DNA from: Cyanoderma ruficeps
Lineage: Eukaryota > Chordata > Aves > Passeriformes > Timaliidae
NCBI GenBank assembly: GCA_008694505.1
Contig: VZDJ01000623.1
Span: 1,918,442-1,982,441 of the forward strand
Direction of reading: 5' to 3'
Length of the DNA: 64,000 nucleotides
Both the position numbers and the translations under genes were made by a program. Shown one piece after another: positions 51,051 to 61,300 of this stretch (position 1 is its first letter; each line of letters begins with the position of its first letter). The notes below the pieces were generated by a model. It saw only the letters and a list, made by a program, of their open reading frames with translations. It was not told where the DNA came from and ran no database searches.

Positions 51051-54000
51051 CTCTTAAATAAGGAGTAAATAGATGCTAGAAGTTGTTGATCTCCTGTAAG
51101 TAACACCCACTCTGCAGTGAGGCAGGGTCACAGCCGTGGTTGCACCCTCAGATTTTGTCACTCTGAAAACCAGCTGCTGTCTCTCCTCCAGTGTCCAAGA
51201 AAAATATCTGCTTTCTCCCAAGTGATGGCAAAGCCAAAAATGTGCTTTGCAAAGCAGGTATTATCTGGATGAGAACTGCAATCCATCCATTCCAGCACAG
51301 GTAATGAGGCTGTTAGGAGATTTTCACCAAAACATTATGGCATGGCTTCTCAGAAGAAACTAGGAAAAGATGTTCTTTCAAATTCTTGAAAGTATACAGG
51401 GATGTTAAGTTGCTAATTTGGTTTGAAGGTTGGTTTTTCAGCGTGGTTTTTTTGTTGCTGTTTNCATTATATAATTTCCATAATATTTTAATTATATTAT
51501 AAGGCAGGACCAGTGATAGAAGGAAGACAGTGCAAGGCACAGGAATTTAATGTTATCTTCAGTTTAGCAGACAATTATGCAATGCATTTTTTTAAAAATT
51601 TATTTGTGAATTACCAGTTTTAAAATAAAACATGTCAAGAACTAATATAAAAATGGAATAAAGGCAACAAACACAGTTCCCTGTATTTATCAGACCCACC
51701 TTTCCTATGCAGTGGCATGTTCAGCCCTAAATGACTTCTTATGAAGATAAATAAACTTGAATAAAAGGAACTTGAGAATTCAAAGAATATTGGAAGATTG
51801 TATAGCTGTCTGTGACATTTATCCTTTTTACATACATCAGAATGAAGTTTGCTTCTTTTTCTTGGTCTCTCAACATTTAATCTCTATTGGTGTACACCTC
51901 AAGCTCTTCTCCCACTATCACCTAAAAAGTTTTGTGATAACCACAAGGCACTCAACAACCTGCTCATCCTGTGGCTACTCAAAACAACCTCAAGAAAATA
52001 AGATTTTTTTTTCCATGCAGCTGTTAGAGATGCCTCCAGACATCACCTTTTCTGCCTTTAGTTTTGTATAAAGAGTGTAATCATTCTTGCGCTTCAAGTG
52101 CCCATAGAAGTGACCTAAACCTTGAGGTAATTATTTTTTTTTTTCTTGGGGAGAAGGACTTCTGTGTTTTGTGCACATCGGCTTGGCTCCTGCTAGCTAA
52201 TGTGTACCTTGTAAATGTGAAGTGTCGTGCCTCCTTCAAGTGGCTTGAGTGCTGGGAAACTGCCTTGAAAGCTGTCAAACCAGCCAAAGTGTGGCTCCTC
52301 ACACATGATCTGTCACTAAAAAATCCTTTCAGCCAGAAGTTCCCTCAAATAGCAAACTCACTACTGGGGCTATCTGACCATTTTCTATTCATAGAGTGGA
52401 AGAAAAAGGAATGTACAACACTGGGAAAATTACTCGCTGGTAATTTTTTGTTGTTATCCTGTTCTTTTTCTAGAGTGCTTTCCTTCTTTCTCGCCTGTCT
52501 AGGATGTTGCTTGACAGATGTTCCCTCTTATCTCACTCTTCCTTTATTGCTCTGCCAGTAGTATCTGATTGATAGAAAGTGGGCAGGCGGGTACTTACAA
52601 TGCCATCCCTGGCTGATAACTCTTTTGCCAACTTTTTAAAGAGAGCTGGAGTCATTGCTCTGCTTTGACTGAAATCTGCCAATAGAACAGGAAAAAGAAA
52701 GTGTGAATTGCCCGGTAGTAATTATTATTCTTATTTTGCATGGAATTTTAATGAAGCCTGAATAAATTTGAGCAAATCCTTGAGTTTTAAGGATCTTCCT
52801 GATCCTTTTTACTTTAAACATTCAGCTGGGTTTGGGCTTGGATTGAGCCCAGTGATGTAAAACAATTTAGGGCAAAAGTTTAAGATCTTCCACCATTTCT
52901 GTATAAATAAGCCAGACTGAATTAATTGCAGGTCGTGTTGGAATTGTTGCCCTTTTGCCTGGCTCCTTCAGTCCATTCATGAGAGCGCCTGTCCTGGTGC
53001 TGAATATCTCTTGGTCCTGATCTTGGTTCAGTGAAACTTCATGCAAACCAACGACATGGTTTGTGAAGCAGGACCATTAGTGGGGATGTGGAGGGGCTCC
53101 AGGCACAGGAGAAGGATGTTTCTTGCTTTCATTGCAATTTAATAGCCATTTTTAGTCTTGATGGTGCTTTAAACCCTCTGGAGCCTATAAAACCACTAAC
53201 GTGAGGAAATTTTGCTGAGTAGGAAATGGAAACCAGTCCAAACCATTAGAGTGCCCAACACAGTAGGGGTGATCTCTGTAAGGATTTTTGTCACTGTATT
53301 TCTCTTTTGTCACTTTATTTACTATATGTCATTGCCAATACATGCCATTTATCTGTGATTAACAGGATAATTTCATTCTTGACTTAACTGGGACTCTGCA
53401 TAGTCAGAAAAGTGTGGTGGTTGTATTTTTTTATGCGATAAGAGTTGTGTCATGTAAGCAATTGGGGAAACATTGTGCCTGCATGTGTTTATTACAGCAC
53501 AGCACTTTGTAAAGTCCATTTGAATTGAGCAAAGCTTTTGAACTATTGATTTAGCTGGCACTTGGTGCATTGAGAATAATAAACATTTGTAGTATGTAGG
53601 CAGCAGTCTATAAGAGGTAGGAATCTGTCTGCTGGCATATGTAATGCAATAACCCATGTCAGCTGCACTGATGGGAAGCAATAATGAATATGGCAAAGAA
53701 TAAATTAAAAAAAAACACAAACAAACAAACAGAGGGAAGAAAAAAGAGAGTTTAACTGTCAACTGTTAACTTCAAACTGTCTAAGCAAGATCATTTAGGT
53801 CATTCTGTCTGGCTTCAGGTGCACAGAAAATCCCATAATATGTTTTGCAATGATGTATACTGCATCAAAATAATTTACACTGTTCAAATTGACTTAGAAA
53901 TCGATCTAATAGGAGAATAGAATATGTATTTGTATCAGCACGATATATGCTTGTAGGTGCTAACCTTCTCTTTCTAAGAGATTTACTTGGAAATAATGAA

Positions 54001-55502
54001 GTATAAAAAACATTGTCTGGAAATTTTCCATGCCTGGAAATTTTCCAGCCAGGTGAAGTATTTGTAGATTATTTATTAAGTTTGCAGCAGGATGATATAG
54101 CTGCACATCTTAAATCTCTGTCTCTGCTAATGCACCAGAATGGACCTTTCTCCCCTCTCAGTGAATGGGGGAGAGCATAGCACCCACTAAGATGAAGCAG
54201 AAATAAGAGACAGTAATGCAAGGCTCATGTGGGGATAGGTCAAAATTCCTGCAAGTTAATCAGGATCATCTTTTATCTCTGGGAATGCTGATGACTAATG
54301 AATGCAGATCAAATCCTCAGCTCCAAATTCGCTTAGCTGTATCTTTAAATTTTTTTTTCTTCTCTCATTTACCCAAAATGCCTGCCTGAAATGACATCCA
54401 TTAAAAGTGTAGGCGCTGTGGAGGACAATGGGCCACATCACGTTGTCACTTTGGAGGCAGAACTCCCACAGACTTGCAGCAAATGCTGCTGGGAAGCAGA
54501 CGGAGAGTCTTGGCCCAGCCGAGGTGTGTGAGGCTGAAACAAGGCACGGGTATCCTGCTCAGCAAATCCCTCTGAAATTGGGGTGAATCCTGGCAGATTT
54601 GTTTTATCAGGCCTGGATTTCAAACACTGGGATTCCCCCTCCCCCCCTTTTTTTTCTTTTATTCTATAGCATCAGCAAAGATTTTTAGCCATCCTGCTGA
54701 TCCACTGTGATCAAAAAATGGTGCTGGAGTCTTGCTGCTGGTGGGAGGTTTCACACCAAAGCTCTGTGCACAGGCTGGATCCTCTGCTTACATCCACAGC
54801 AAGTGGAGGGAATAAAGAGGCCTGTTCTCCTGGTGTACAATGTTATACACTTAAATGTAATGGTTTATGACAGAATTCAAAGCGACCAACTTTATATTCA
54901 CAGAGAAGCTCAGAATTAAAATTGGTGGGTTTTTTTCCTTTCAGGTTTTTTTTCTCTTCACAAAGGCCCAGAGGCAGCAGAAAGATTAACAAATCATGAG
55001 CTCTTAAGTGCAAAAGCATTTTTTTTTCCCCTTCATTTGCAGTTACCTAGTGCCTAAAGTTAACCATGTGCTTGAGAGTTTTGTTCGATCAGAGGTGGAA
55101 TCTTGTAGCACAAGCAAAGGGAAATTAGGCACGTGCATGGAGTTTGGGTAGCCACTGCTGTTTAGGGCTCCCCAAGTAAAATTGATGGGCCATATTGGGT
55201 GTGCAGAGTTCATCCTTTACCTGTAGTAACTGCTTTAAATTTTTAAATTTGGTGATATACTCACCATAGTCTGCCCAAAGCATTGATCATAGGCTGACTG
55301 GTTGTCAGCTTGATCCAAGGCTTGTCAGCTGTCAGTCAGGGAAGAGTTTTGGGTTTTCCTATGAAAACTGAGATCTGACTTTGCTTTGTTTTGGCCCTTC
55401 TCATATTTGGGGTAGTTTTATTGCCCTCCTTCAGTGCAATATCCTCTTCATCCCTTGATGTAGCAGTGAAGGGTTTGCACGTAAATGACTGACCACAAGG
55501 AA
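51051..55502. other. Unique non-coding DNA, no gene seen
   Basis: Includes an ambiguous base at 51464 beside AT-rich, near-palindromic DNA (51465-51505), a CAAA run (53716-53731), a tandem 17-nt duplication at 54017-54050 and a C-run/T-run at 54635-54655. A 165-codon plus-strand frame (52064-52561) starts in low-complexity sequence and has no domain. No transposon or exon recognised. Confidence 0.5.
54017..54050. repeat. Tandem 17-nt duplication, self-complementary
   Basis: Two 17-nt units (54017-54033, 54034-54050) differ only near their ends. Each contains GGAAATTTTCC, which is almost its own reverse complement. Probably a slippage duplication. Confidence 0.85.
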
Positions 55503-55512
55503 NNNNNNNNNN
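55503..55512. other. Assembly gap, 10 N
   Basis: Ten undetermined bases directly before a TTTCCC repeat. A fixed 10-N filler often marks a gap of unknown or overlapping size, so the repeat may be longer than shown. Confidence 0.98.
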
Positions 55513-55574
55513 TTTCCCTTTCCCTTTCCCTTTTCCCTCTTCTCATCTCTTTTTCCCTTTACCTTACTTTTCTT
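55513..55574 (-). repeat. (TTTCCC)n tract, G-quadruplex-prone on minus strand
   Basis: Three perfect TTTCCC units and a fourth near-perfect one begin right at the gap and grade into a pyrimidine-rich tail to about 55574. CCC runs at 55516-55518, 55522-55524, 55528-55530 and 55535-55537 give the minus strand four GGG runs with loops of three or four As, a canonical quadruplex. The unit is not the vertebrate telomere hexamer. Confidence 0.85.
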
Positions 55575-55959
55575 TTTTTCTCCCCCTCACATTCACTGGA
55601 GATGGAGGGATTATAGAGTTGAATTGTCTGTCAGCCCCAATTTTTCCATCTCCTGTCTCTATGGCTTTTTACACCAGTTAATACAGTTTAACCAAATTTG
55701 ACAGGCACAGAGGTCTCAGATATATTAAATTTCTGCCACTTCCATGAGTATAGCAGGCACTGCAGAGGAGAAGAAGTAGCCTCTACAAGGTAAAGTCAGG
55801 ATATCAAACTTTATTTAGGTATTCACAAATTTTCATGGGAAGACAACTTTGTCACATGAATCAAAGGGTAATGAGGCCCCTTTGGTTCTGCCACTCACCA
55901 GATCCCTTGTCTTTCTCCCACTTTTGTGTTTAGCTGGATCATAGGGGCAGATATGGCAC
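55575..55959. other. Spacer before the large CR1
   Basis: AT-rich sequence with no gene recognised. The last 100 bases may already belong to CR1 ORF1, as the element's 5' edge is blurred by divergence. Confidence 0.5.
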
Positions 55960-55996
55960 AATTCTCTGTCTGAGCGCCCTGTGGGGTCCGAGCACA

Positions 55997-56420
55997 GGGG
56001 GTCAAACAATTCCCTAGTCTGGTTGGGGTTTTGTACAAGCCAGGATGTGATTACTATCCAGTATTGATTTTTCATGTAGGGAACAATAAAAATTTAAAAA
56101 AAAAATTGAACAGAATTTTGAAGGTGGTTGAAAGAGACTTCACGGCCTTGGAACAAATAGGTAAGAAAGTAGGAGCACAAGTAGTGCTCTCCCATATCCT
56201 TCCAATCACAAGGAATGATGAGGGAAGAAATAGGAAGAGCTAGCATATCAATACCTGGCTCTGAGCCTGGTATTTCTGGCAGAATTTGGAGGTTTTGATC
56301 ATGGATCTGTTTATGTTGCACAAGGCCTGCTGGAAACAGTGTGGGTACACCTGTCTCGCAGCAGGAAAGGAACTTTGCACAGGAGTCAGCAAGGCTCACT
56401 AAAAGAAGTTTAAAACAGAT
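55997..56420 (+). pseudogene. CR1 ORF1 remnant (esterase-like domain)
   Basis: CR1 ORF1 proteins of vertebrates carry an SGNH/GDSL esterase-like domain thought to help the RNA-protein particle. The clearest open part is 56031-56243, with blocks FHVGNNK, RDFTAL and GAQVVLSHILPI followed by NDEGRN. The FHVG block aligns with the family's G-T-N-D catalytic block, but here the residues are G-N-N-K, so the key Asp is lost. A TAG at 56241-56243 ends the frame. Recognisable ORF1 sequence (FDHGS, HLS) continues beyond it towards about 56410. Length and stops make it non-functional. Confidence 0.75.
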
Positions 56421-56695
56421 TTGAAGAGAGAAGGGGATAAAACCAGACTCAGAAGAGATAAGCTGGGGGTAGCACACCAATACTTGAGGAACAGTGTGTT
56501 GTGAGGTCCTTTGTTCTCCCTTCTCAGGGGATGGAAATCCATGTGGAAGCAAAACCACAATTAATGTGTTAGAGAAACCAAGGAAGTGCCTGAGAATGGT
56601 CACAGAGGAGTTGGGGTTTCTGTCCACAGAGAAACCCTTGAGATGCTGTTCCTTTCGTAGCCCAAAGGAACAGCATCTATCCCAATGCCTGCAGC

Positions 56696-57845
56696 ATGGG
56701 AAGCTCACAGGAGGAGCTGGAAGCCAGGGGGCAGCAGGAAAACCGTGACTTCACTGCCAACACAGCAATGTGCTGGGATGACACTCACAGCTGGAGTGCT
56801 GCAATGCATGGCAATAAAGTGTTCAGAAAGAACAGGCAAGGAGAGGTAGGATGGGATAGGTTAGGGAGGGTTTTGATCCTCTGGATCTTGGTGAGGACAG
56901 GGTTGAGTGTTTATGGGTAAGAATGAGGGGAAGGTAAATCAGGCAGACATCCTGTTGGGTTTCTATTCTAGGCCACCCCACTAGGATGAAGGGACAAAGC
57001 ATTTCATAAGGAGCTGGGAAAAGTCTCACAATTACTAGCCCATGTTCTCATGGGGGACTGCAGCTTACCCAGGTCTACACCAGAAATAAAATACAGCAGA
57101 GAGGAAGCAGTCTAGGAGGTCCCTGGAGTGTGTGAAGGACTTCCTGACACAGCTGGTGAGGAAAGGTGCCCCTCTGGGCCTGTGGTTTGAGAACAGAGAA
57201 TGACTGGTGGGTGATGTGATGGTCTGAGGCTGTCTTGGGCACAGTGATCACAAAATGATACTTTCAGATTCTTGAAGTAAGGAGAGGGGTCAGCAGAACT
57301 GTTCTGGAGAGCAAACTTTGGCCTGTTTAGGATACTGGTTGAGAGAGTCCCTTGGAAGGCAGTCCTGAGGAGCAAAGAACCAGGGAGCTGGACATTTTTC
57401 AAGGAGAAAATCCTAAATGCACAGGAACAGGATGTCCCTATATGTCAAAAGACAAGCTGGGGAAGACAGGCCTGGCTGAACAGAGAGGTTTAGCTGGAAC
57501 TCAGAGATAAAAAGGGAGGATTTGTGACCTTTGGAAGAAGAGACAAGCAATGCAGGAGGAGTAAAAGTTTGTTGAGAGGTTACACAGGGAGAAAAGTTTA
57601 CACAGGGAGAAAAATCGGAAGGGCCAAAACCCAGTTAGAAATTAATCTGGCTATGGCTGTGATAGACAATAAAAATGTCAACAATAGACAATAAATACAT
57701 CAGCAACAACAACAAAAGGGCTGAGGAGAATCTCCATCCTTTATTGGATGCAGGGGAAAATACAGTGATGAAGGATGAGGAAAAGACTGAGTATTTAATG
57801 CTTTCCTTGCCTTAGTCTTTAATAGTAAGACTGTCCTCCTATGCT
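56696..57845 (+). pseudogene. CR1 ORF2 endonuclease and linker remnant
   Basis: ORF2 of CR1 begins with an apurinic-type endonuclease that nicks target DNA. The N-terminal block (QEELEA, then QQEN and WDDTHSWSAAMHG) reads openly from 56696 to 56920. The family's conserved Glu in the T-E-T-W motif is replaced: this copy reads N-T-A-M-C-W. Downstream, the frame holding the catalytic S-D-H triplet (57243-57251) is still readable but is broken by TGA codons at 57201 and 57225. An 18-bp tandem duplication at about 57580-57615 (TTACACAGGGAGAAAA twice) adds six codons. Frameshifts separate the blocks. The reverse transcriptase that should follow is absent. Confidence 0.82.
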
Positions 57846-57854
57846 CTGAGGGTA

Positions 57855-58276
57855 CTGGTGAGGCTGCATCTCAAATCTCATGTTCAGTTTTGGGCCTCTC
57901 ACTGCAAGAAAGACATTGAGGGGCTGGAGCTTGTCCAGAGAATGGAGCTGGGGAAAGGTCTGGAACACAGGTCCTACAGGGAGCAGCCAAGGGAGCTCAA
58001 CCTGGAGAACAAGAGGCTCAAGGGGTGATTTAATCACTGTCTACCAGTCCCTGCCAGGAGGTGCAAGGGGCGACGGTTGGTCTCCTCTCCCAAGCAACAA
58101 ACAATAGAACAAGGGAAAATGGCCTTAACTTGCACCAGGGGAGGTTTAGCTTCAATCTTACGAAATATTTCTTCACTGAAAGGGTTGTCAAGCACTGGAA
58201 CAGGCTGCCCAGGGCCGTGGTGGAATCACCATCCCTGAAGAGATTTAAAAGATGCGCGGCACTTGGGGACATGGAT
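57855..58276 (+). pseudogene. CR1 ORF2 C-terminal remnant
   Basis: This is the end of ORF2, after the missing reverse transcriptase. The first frame reads VQFWASHCKKDIEGLELVQR from 57882 and stops at a TGA (58026-58028). A shifted frame then carries the rest (58061-58276) with NGLNLHQGRF, FFTERVVKHWNRLPRAVVESPSL and a closing LGDMD. These blocks match the minus-strand copy at 30116-30355. At least one frameshift and one stop separate the parts, so it is a fossil. Confidence 0.85.
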
Positions 58277-58360
58277 TAGTGCATGGCTTGGCAGTGCTGC
58301 ATTAATGGCTGGATTTAATAATCATAATGTTCTTTTCCAACATCAACAATTCTACAATAT

Positions 58361-61300
58361 AAAGTGAGTGTGAGCTGGAGCAGCGCTACCTTGAACACAA
58401 AATGCAGTTGGAAAACTAAATTCAGAGTCACTTATTATTTCTGGATAGTCTTTGGAGATGGACAGGGCAAGGAAATGCCCCCACTTAAATGGTCTGTGAG
58501 CTTAAAGTGGTTGAGCACAGGAGCAGGTCAGACAGGCTGGTGCTGCCTGTGAGTGTCTTTGTGTGTTTGCAGTGCCAATTAATTACATCTCTTTGTAGCG
58601 TGGTAGCAATTCCATCCAGGGGAAATGAACAAATGTGCAGTTAAATAACCCTCTGTGTGTATGTGTAATTTCTGGAGCTTCCTGTGAGTGCTAATATTGT
58701 GATTGGACAAGTTATTTCTCAGCTCTTGCAACTGCCCAGCAGAGTAGAAGTTCTGTGAAGTTCTTGGTGATTTTTTTTCCTAGCGAAAACACAGGAGAGC
58801 TGGCAAAGGCATAATCTGTTTTTGTTTATCTTTTCAATTCCTAATCACTGGATAAAAATCTTTGTTTGCTTTCAGGGAAATAATAGGGAAAAGAAAGATC
58901 TACAGCTTGTTAAAAAAATAAGAAGCGTAAAGGTATTAATTCATCGTGTGTGGAAACTCAACTCGAAAAACAAACCTAAGCCAAGGAAATATTTCAGTCT
59001 GAAATCTATGGCTTTGCTTTTTTTGTTGTTGTTCTCTGCTTCTGACTGCCATTGTGTGGGATGGTGCCTGTTTGGAGGTGTTAATCTATACATAATGAAA
59101 TTTCAGAGAACACACGTACTATATCTGTAGTGCTCCAACTGTTCTTTGAGATCCCTGTGAATGCATCTCACATAATAACCAAAGAAAACAGTGGAAAGCC
59201 TGTGATTAGAAACCTAACAAGTAGAGCTTATTTAGTGATAGCTAAAAAAGCTACAATTCACTGTGCTGGCTTGCTTTATACAGCTCAACAAGACAGATCT
59301 GGGCTTTTGTTGGTGTAGAAAACACTTAAAAACAGAGTACAGGAATTTATGATTTCCATGACTCACTTTGAAAATCGATCTTTTTCCAATGTTTTTCTTT
59401 TTTCTGGTGAAAGTTCCTTTTTGAAGGATCAAGCTCTGTTATACTTGTTAGTCTAATCTTTTTTTCTCCATCTAAACAGCACTGATAAACAGCACTGAAA
59501 GATTACAACCATTAACAGCATAGCTAATACCTGTGCTGAGTCCTTATAAGAGAGTTATACATAAAATTACTGACTGTTCCTTATGTACCAGCTTCATATT
59601 TGGCCTTGTCTTCTGGGATATTGTGTGTTTGTCACTTGCTGAGTTGGAGGGAGAGCGCAGTCTGTGTCAAAACAGCTTCTACCTGAACACTCTGTGGCAC
59701 ACAAGCATGAAGTAATTGAAGTGCCAAATTGTTATAGCTGAATATTGCAATATATTGGTACTTTGTGCACTAGGTTGTTATGTATATTCCAGGTTCGCTG
59801 CCGACATGGTTTGGGGGAAAATTGAGCTTTATGAAACAGCCCTGATGCACTAAAAAAGTTTTGTGACATGGATAAAATACTCGTGTTTGAATTTTATTGA
59901 TTGATAGACGGGGAGGTGAAATAGGAAACTGTATTTCTGGAGGCAAAGGTATGAAGACAGATCAGAACAGGCAGAATAAAGCAAGCTGGGGAAGAGGAAC
60001 GTGATGTAAAAGGGGAGTGAAAAAGCAAGAGGAGGTGACTGTGAACCAAGTACTGGGAGTAAACCAGACTAGAAAAGATCTAAAAATAGAACAACATTTA
60101 AAAGGCACATTATTGGAAGTAAAATAAGAAAGGGCCACTGAGACTTCTGTCAGGAAAAGATGTGGAAGTGTGGAGGTAAACCTCAGCAGTGGAAGGGAAA
60201 AAGCAAGAACAACAGTTGACTTGCTGGGTTCTGGGGGCTTTTTATGGGTTTTATTTTTTTTTCTTTTTTTATTAAAAAAGGTTGACAAAATCTCTTGGAT
60301 GTTGATAATATCACAGTATGAGCGGAGAACTTCAATAGCTGACAGATGATAATGTAACTGTCACTGTTGTGCATGTGGGGAGATGTCTCTGAAGTTTATA
60401 AAAGTGTTTCTATTTCTAGTCCTCCCTATTTAACATGCAAGGGGTTTAGAGGCCCTATGGCCTTAGTGCTGCTGTGGGGTGTGGATTTGGTGTTAATTCA
60501 AGCCACGTTAAGTGTGAGAGTCACCACCAAGAACTTCCTGAAGCATCTGGGTTTCCCTCAGAGGTGTCTCCTGCAGTCCTGGAAAGACCTGGCCCCGTTT
60601 CCCTTATGAGATCTGACGAGATTGTAGCCTGGGGTGGGAATGGCTTCTGCAGAGAGCTCCACAGAATCGGGGAGGAGGACAGATTGGGGTCGGGCTGACA
60701 AGATTTAAGTTGACACACATTTTGTGAAATGAAAAGGTCATGTTTCAATGAAAAAGGAGTGGGGGTTTTGTTTGTGGGATTTGTCTTCTGGCTCCAATTT
60801 CACTGATGGCAATCTGGCCCACAAATGTAAGTGAATGCTGCCAGCCCTTGGATATCAGGGCTTTATTAAGGATTTCAGGTGGCTGCAACTCATTCATCTG
60901 ATATGCCCCCATTGCTCAAATAGGCCAGTGCACTCCACACCTCCCACACCCTTTGTATATGAGGAGCTTCGCCCATGGCTTCATAAACTAATAATATCTA
61001 AGAAAGCTTTGCACCTCTCAGCAGGATGGCAGAACTGCTCTGATTCCCCTCCTCCTTGAAAAACTGAGTTGGGGGAAAATGTCCCTGTCCTTTTGTCTCT
61101 ACTATAAAATTTTAAACCTAAACAAGTAAAGACTTTAAATAGGATAAAACTTCAATAAGGAAAATTTTAGTTCTATTGAAACATTCTGCGTTTGGTTCTG
61201 GGTTGTGGTTTTTTTTTCCTATTGAAACACTTACAGCATCACCTCAAAGCTGTAACTGTGCTCTGTGCTGTCTGTAAATGCAACAAAAAGAGTTGCTTCT

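Larger units (their letters stand above)
55960..58360 (+). mobile_element. CR1 LINE, long copy with internal deletion of the RT region
   Basis: This 2.4 kb element preserves the CR1 order: part of ORF1 (about 55960-56420), the ORF1-ORF2 spacer (56420-56690), the ORF2 endonuclease and following linker (56690-57845), the C-terminal ORF2 end (57855-58276), and the 3' UTR with a degraded octamer tail (TTCTACAATAT) ending at 58360. An intact bird CR1 is about 4.5 kb. Here the reverse-transcriptase middle is missing: at about 57845-57857 the sequence jumps from the linker to the extreme C-terminus. Stops and frameshifts show that it is dead. The 5' edge is approximate, since similarity decays before about 55990. 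Confidence 0.9.

Noticed and set aside
52064..52561. 165-codon plus-strand open frame
   Set aside because: Starts in low-complexity T-rich sequence, no family resemblance, no splice context.
56094..56708. 204-codon minus-strand open frame
   Set aside because: It is the antisense of the CR1 ORF1 and ORF1-ORF2 spacer region, so it is a shadow of the element.
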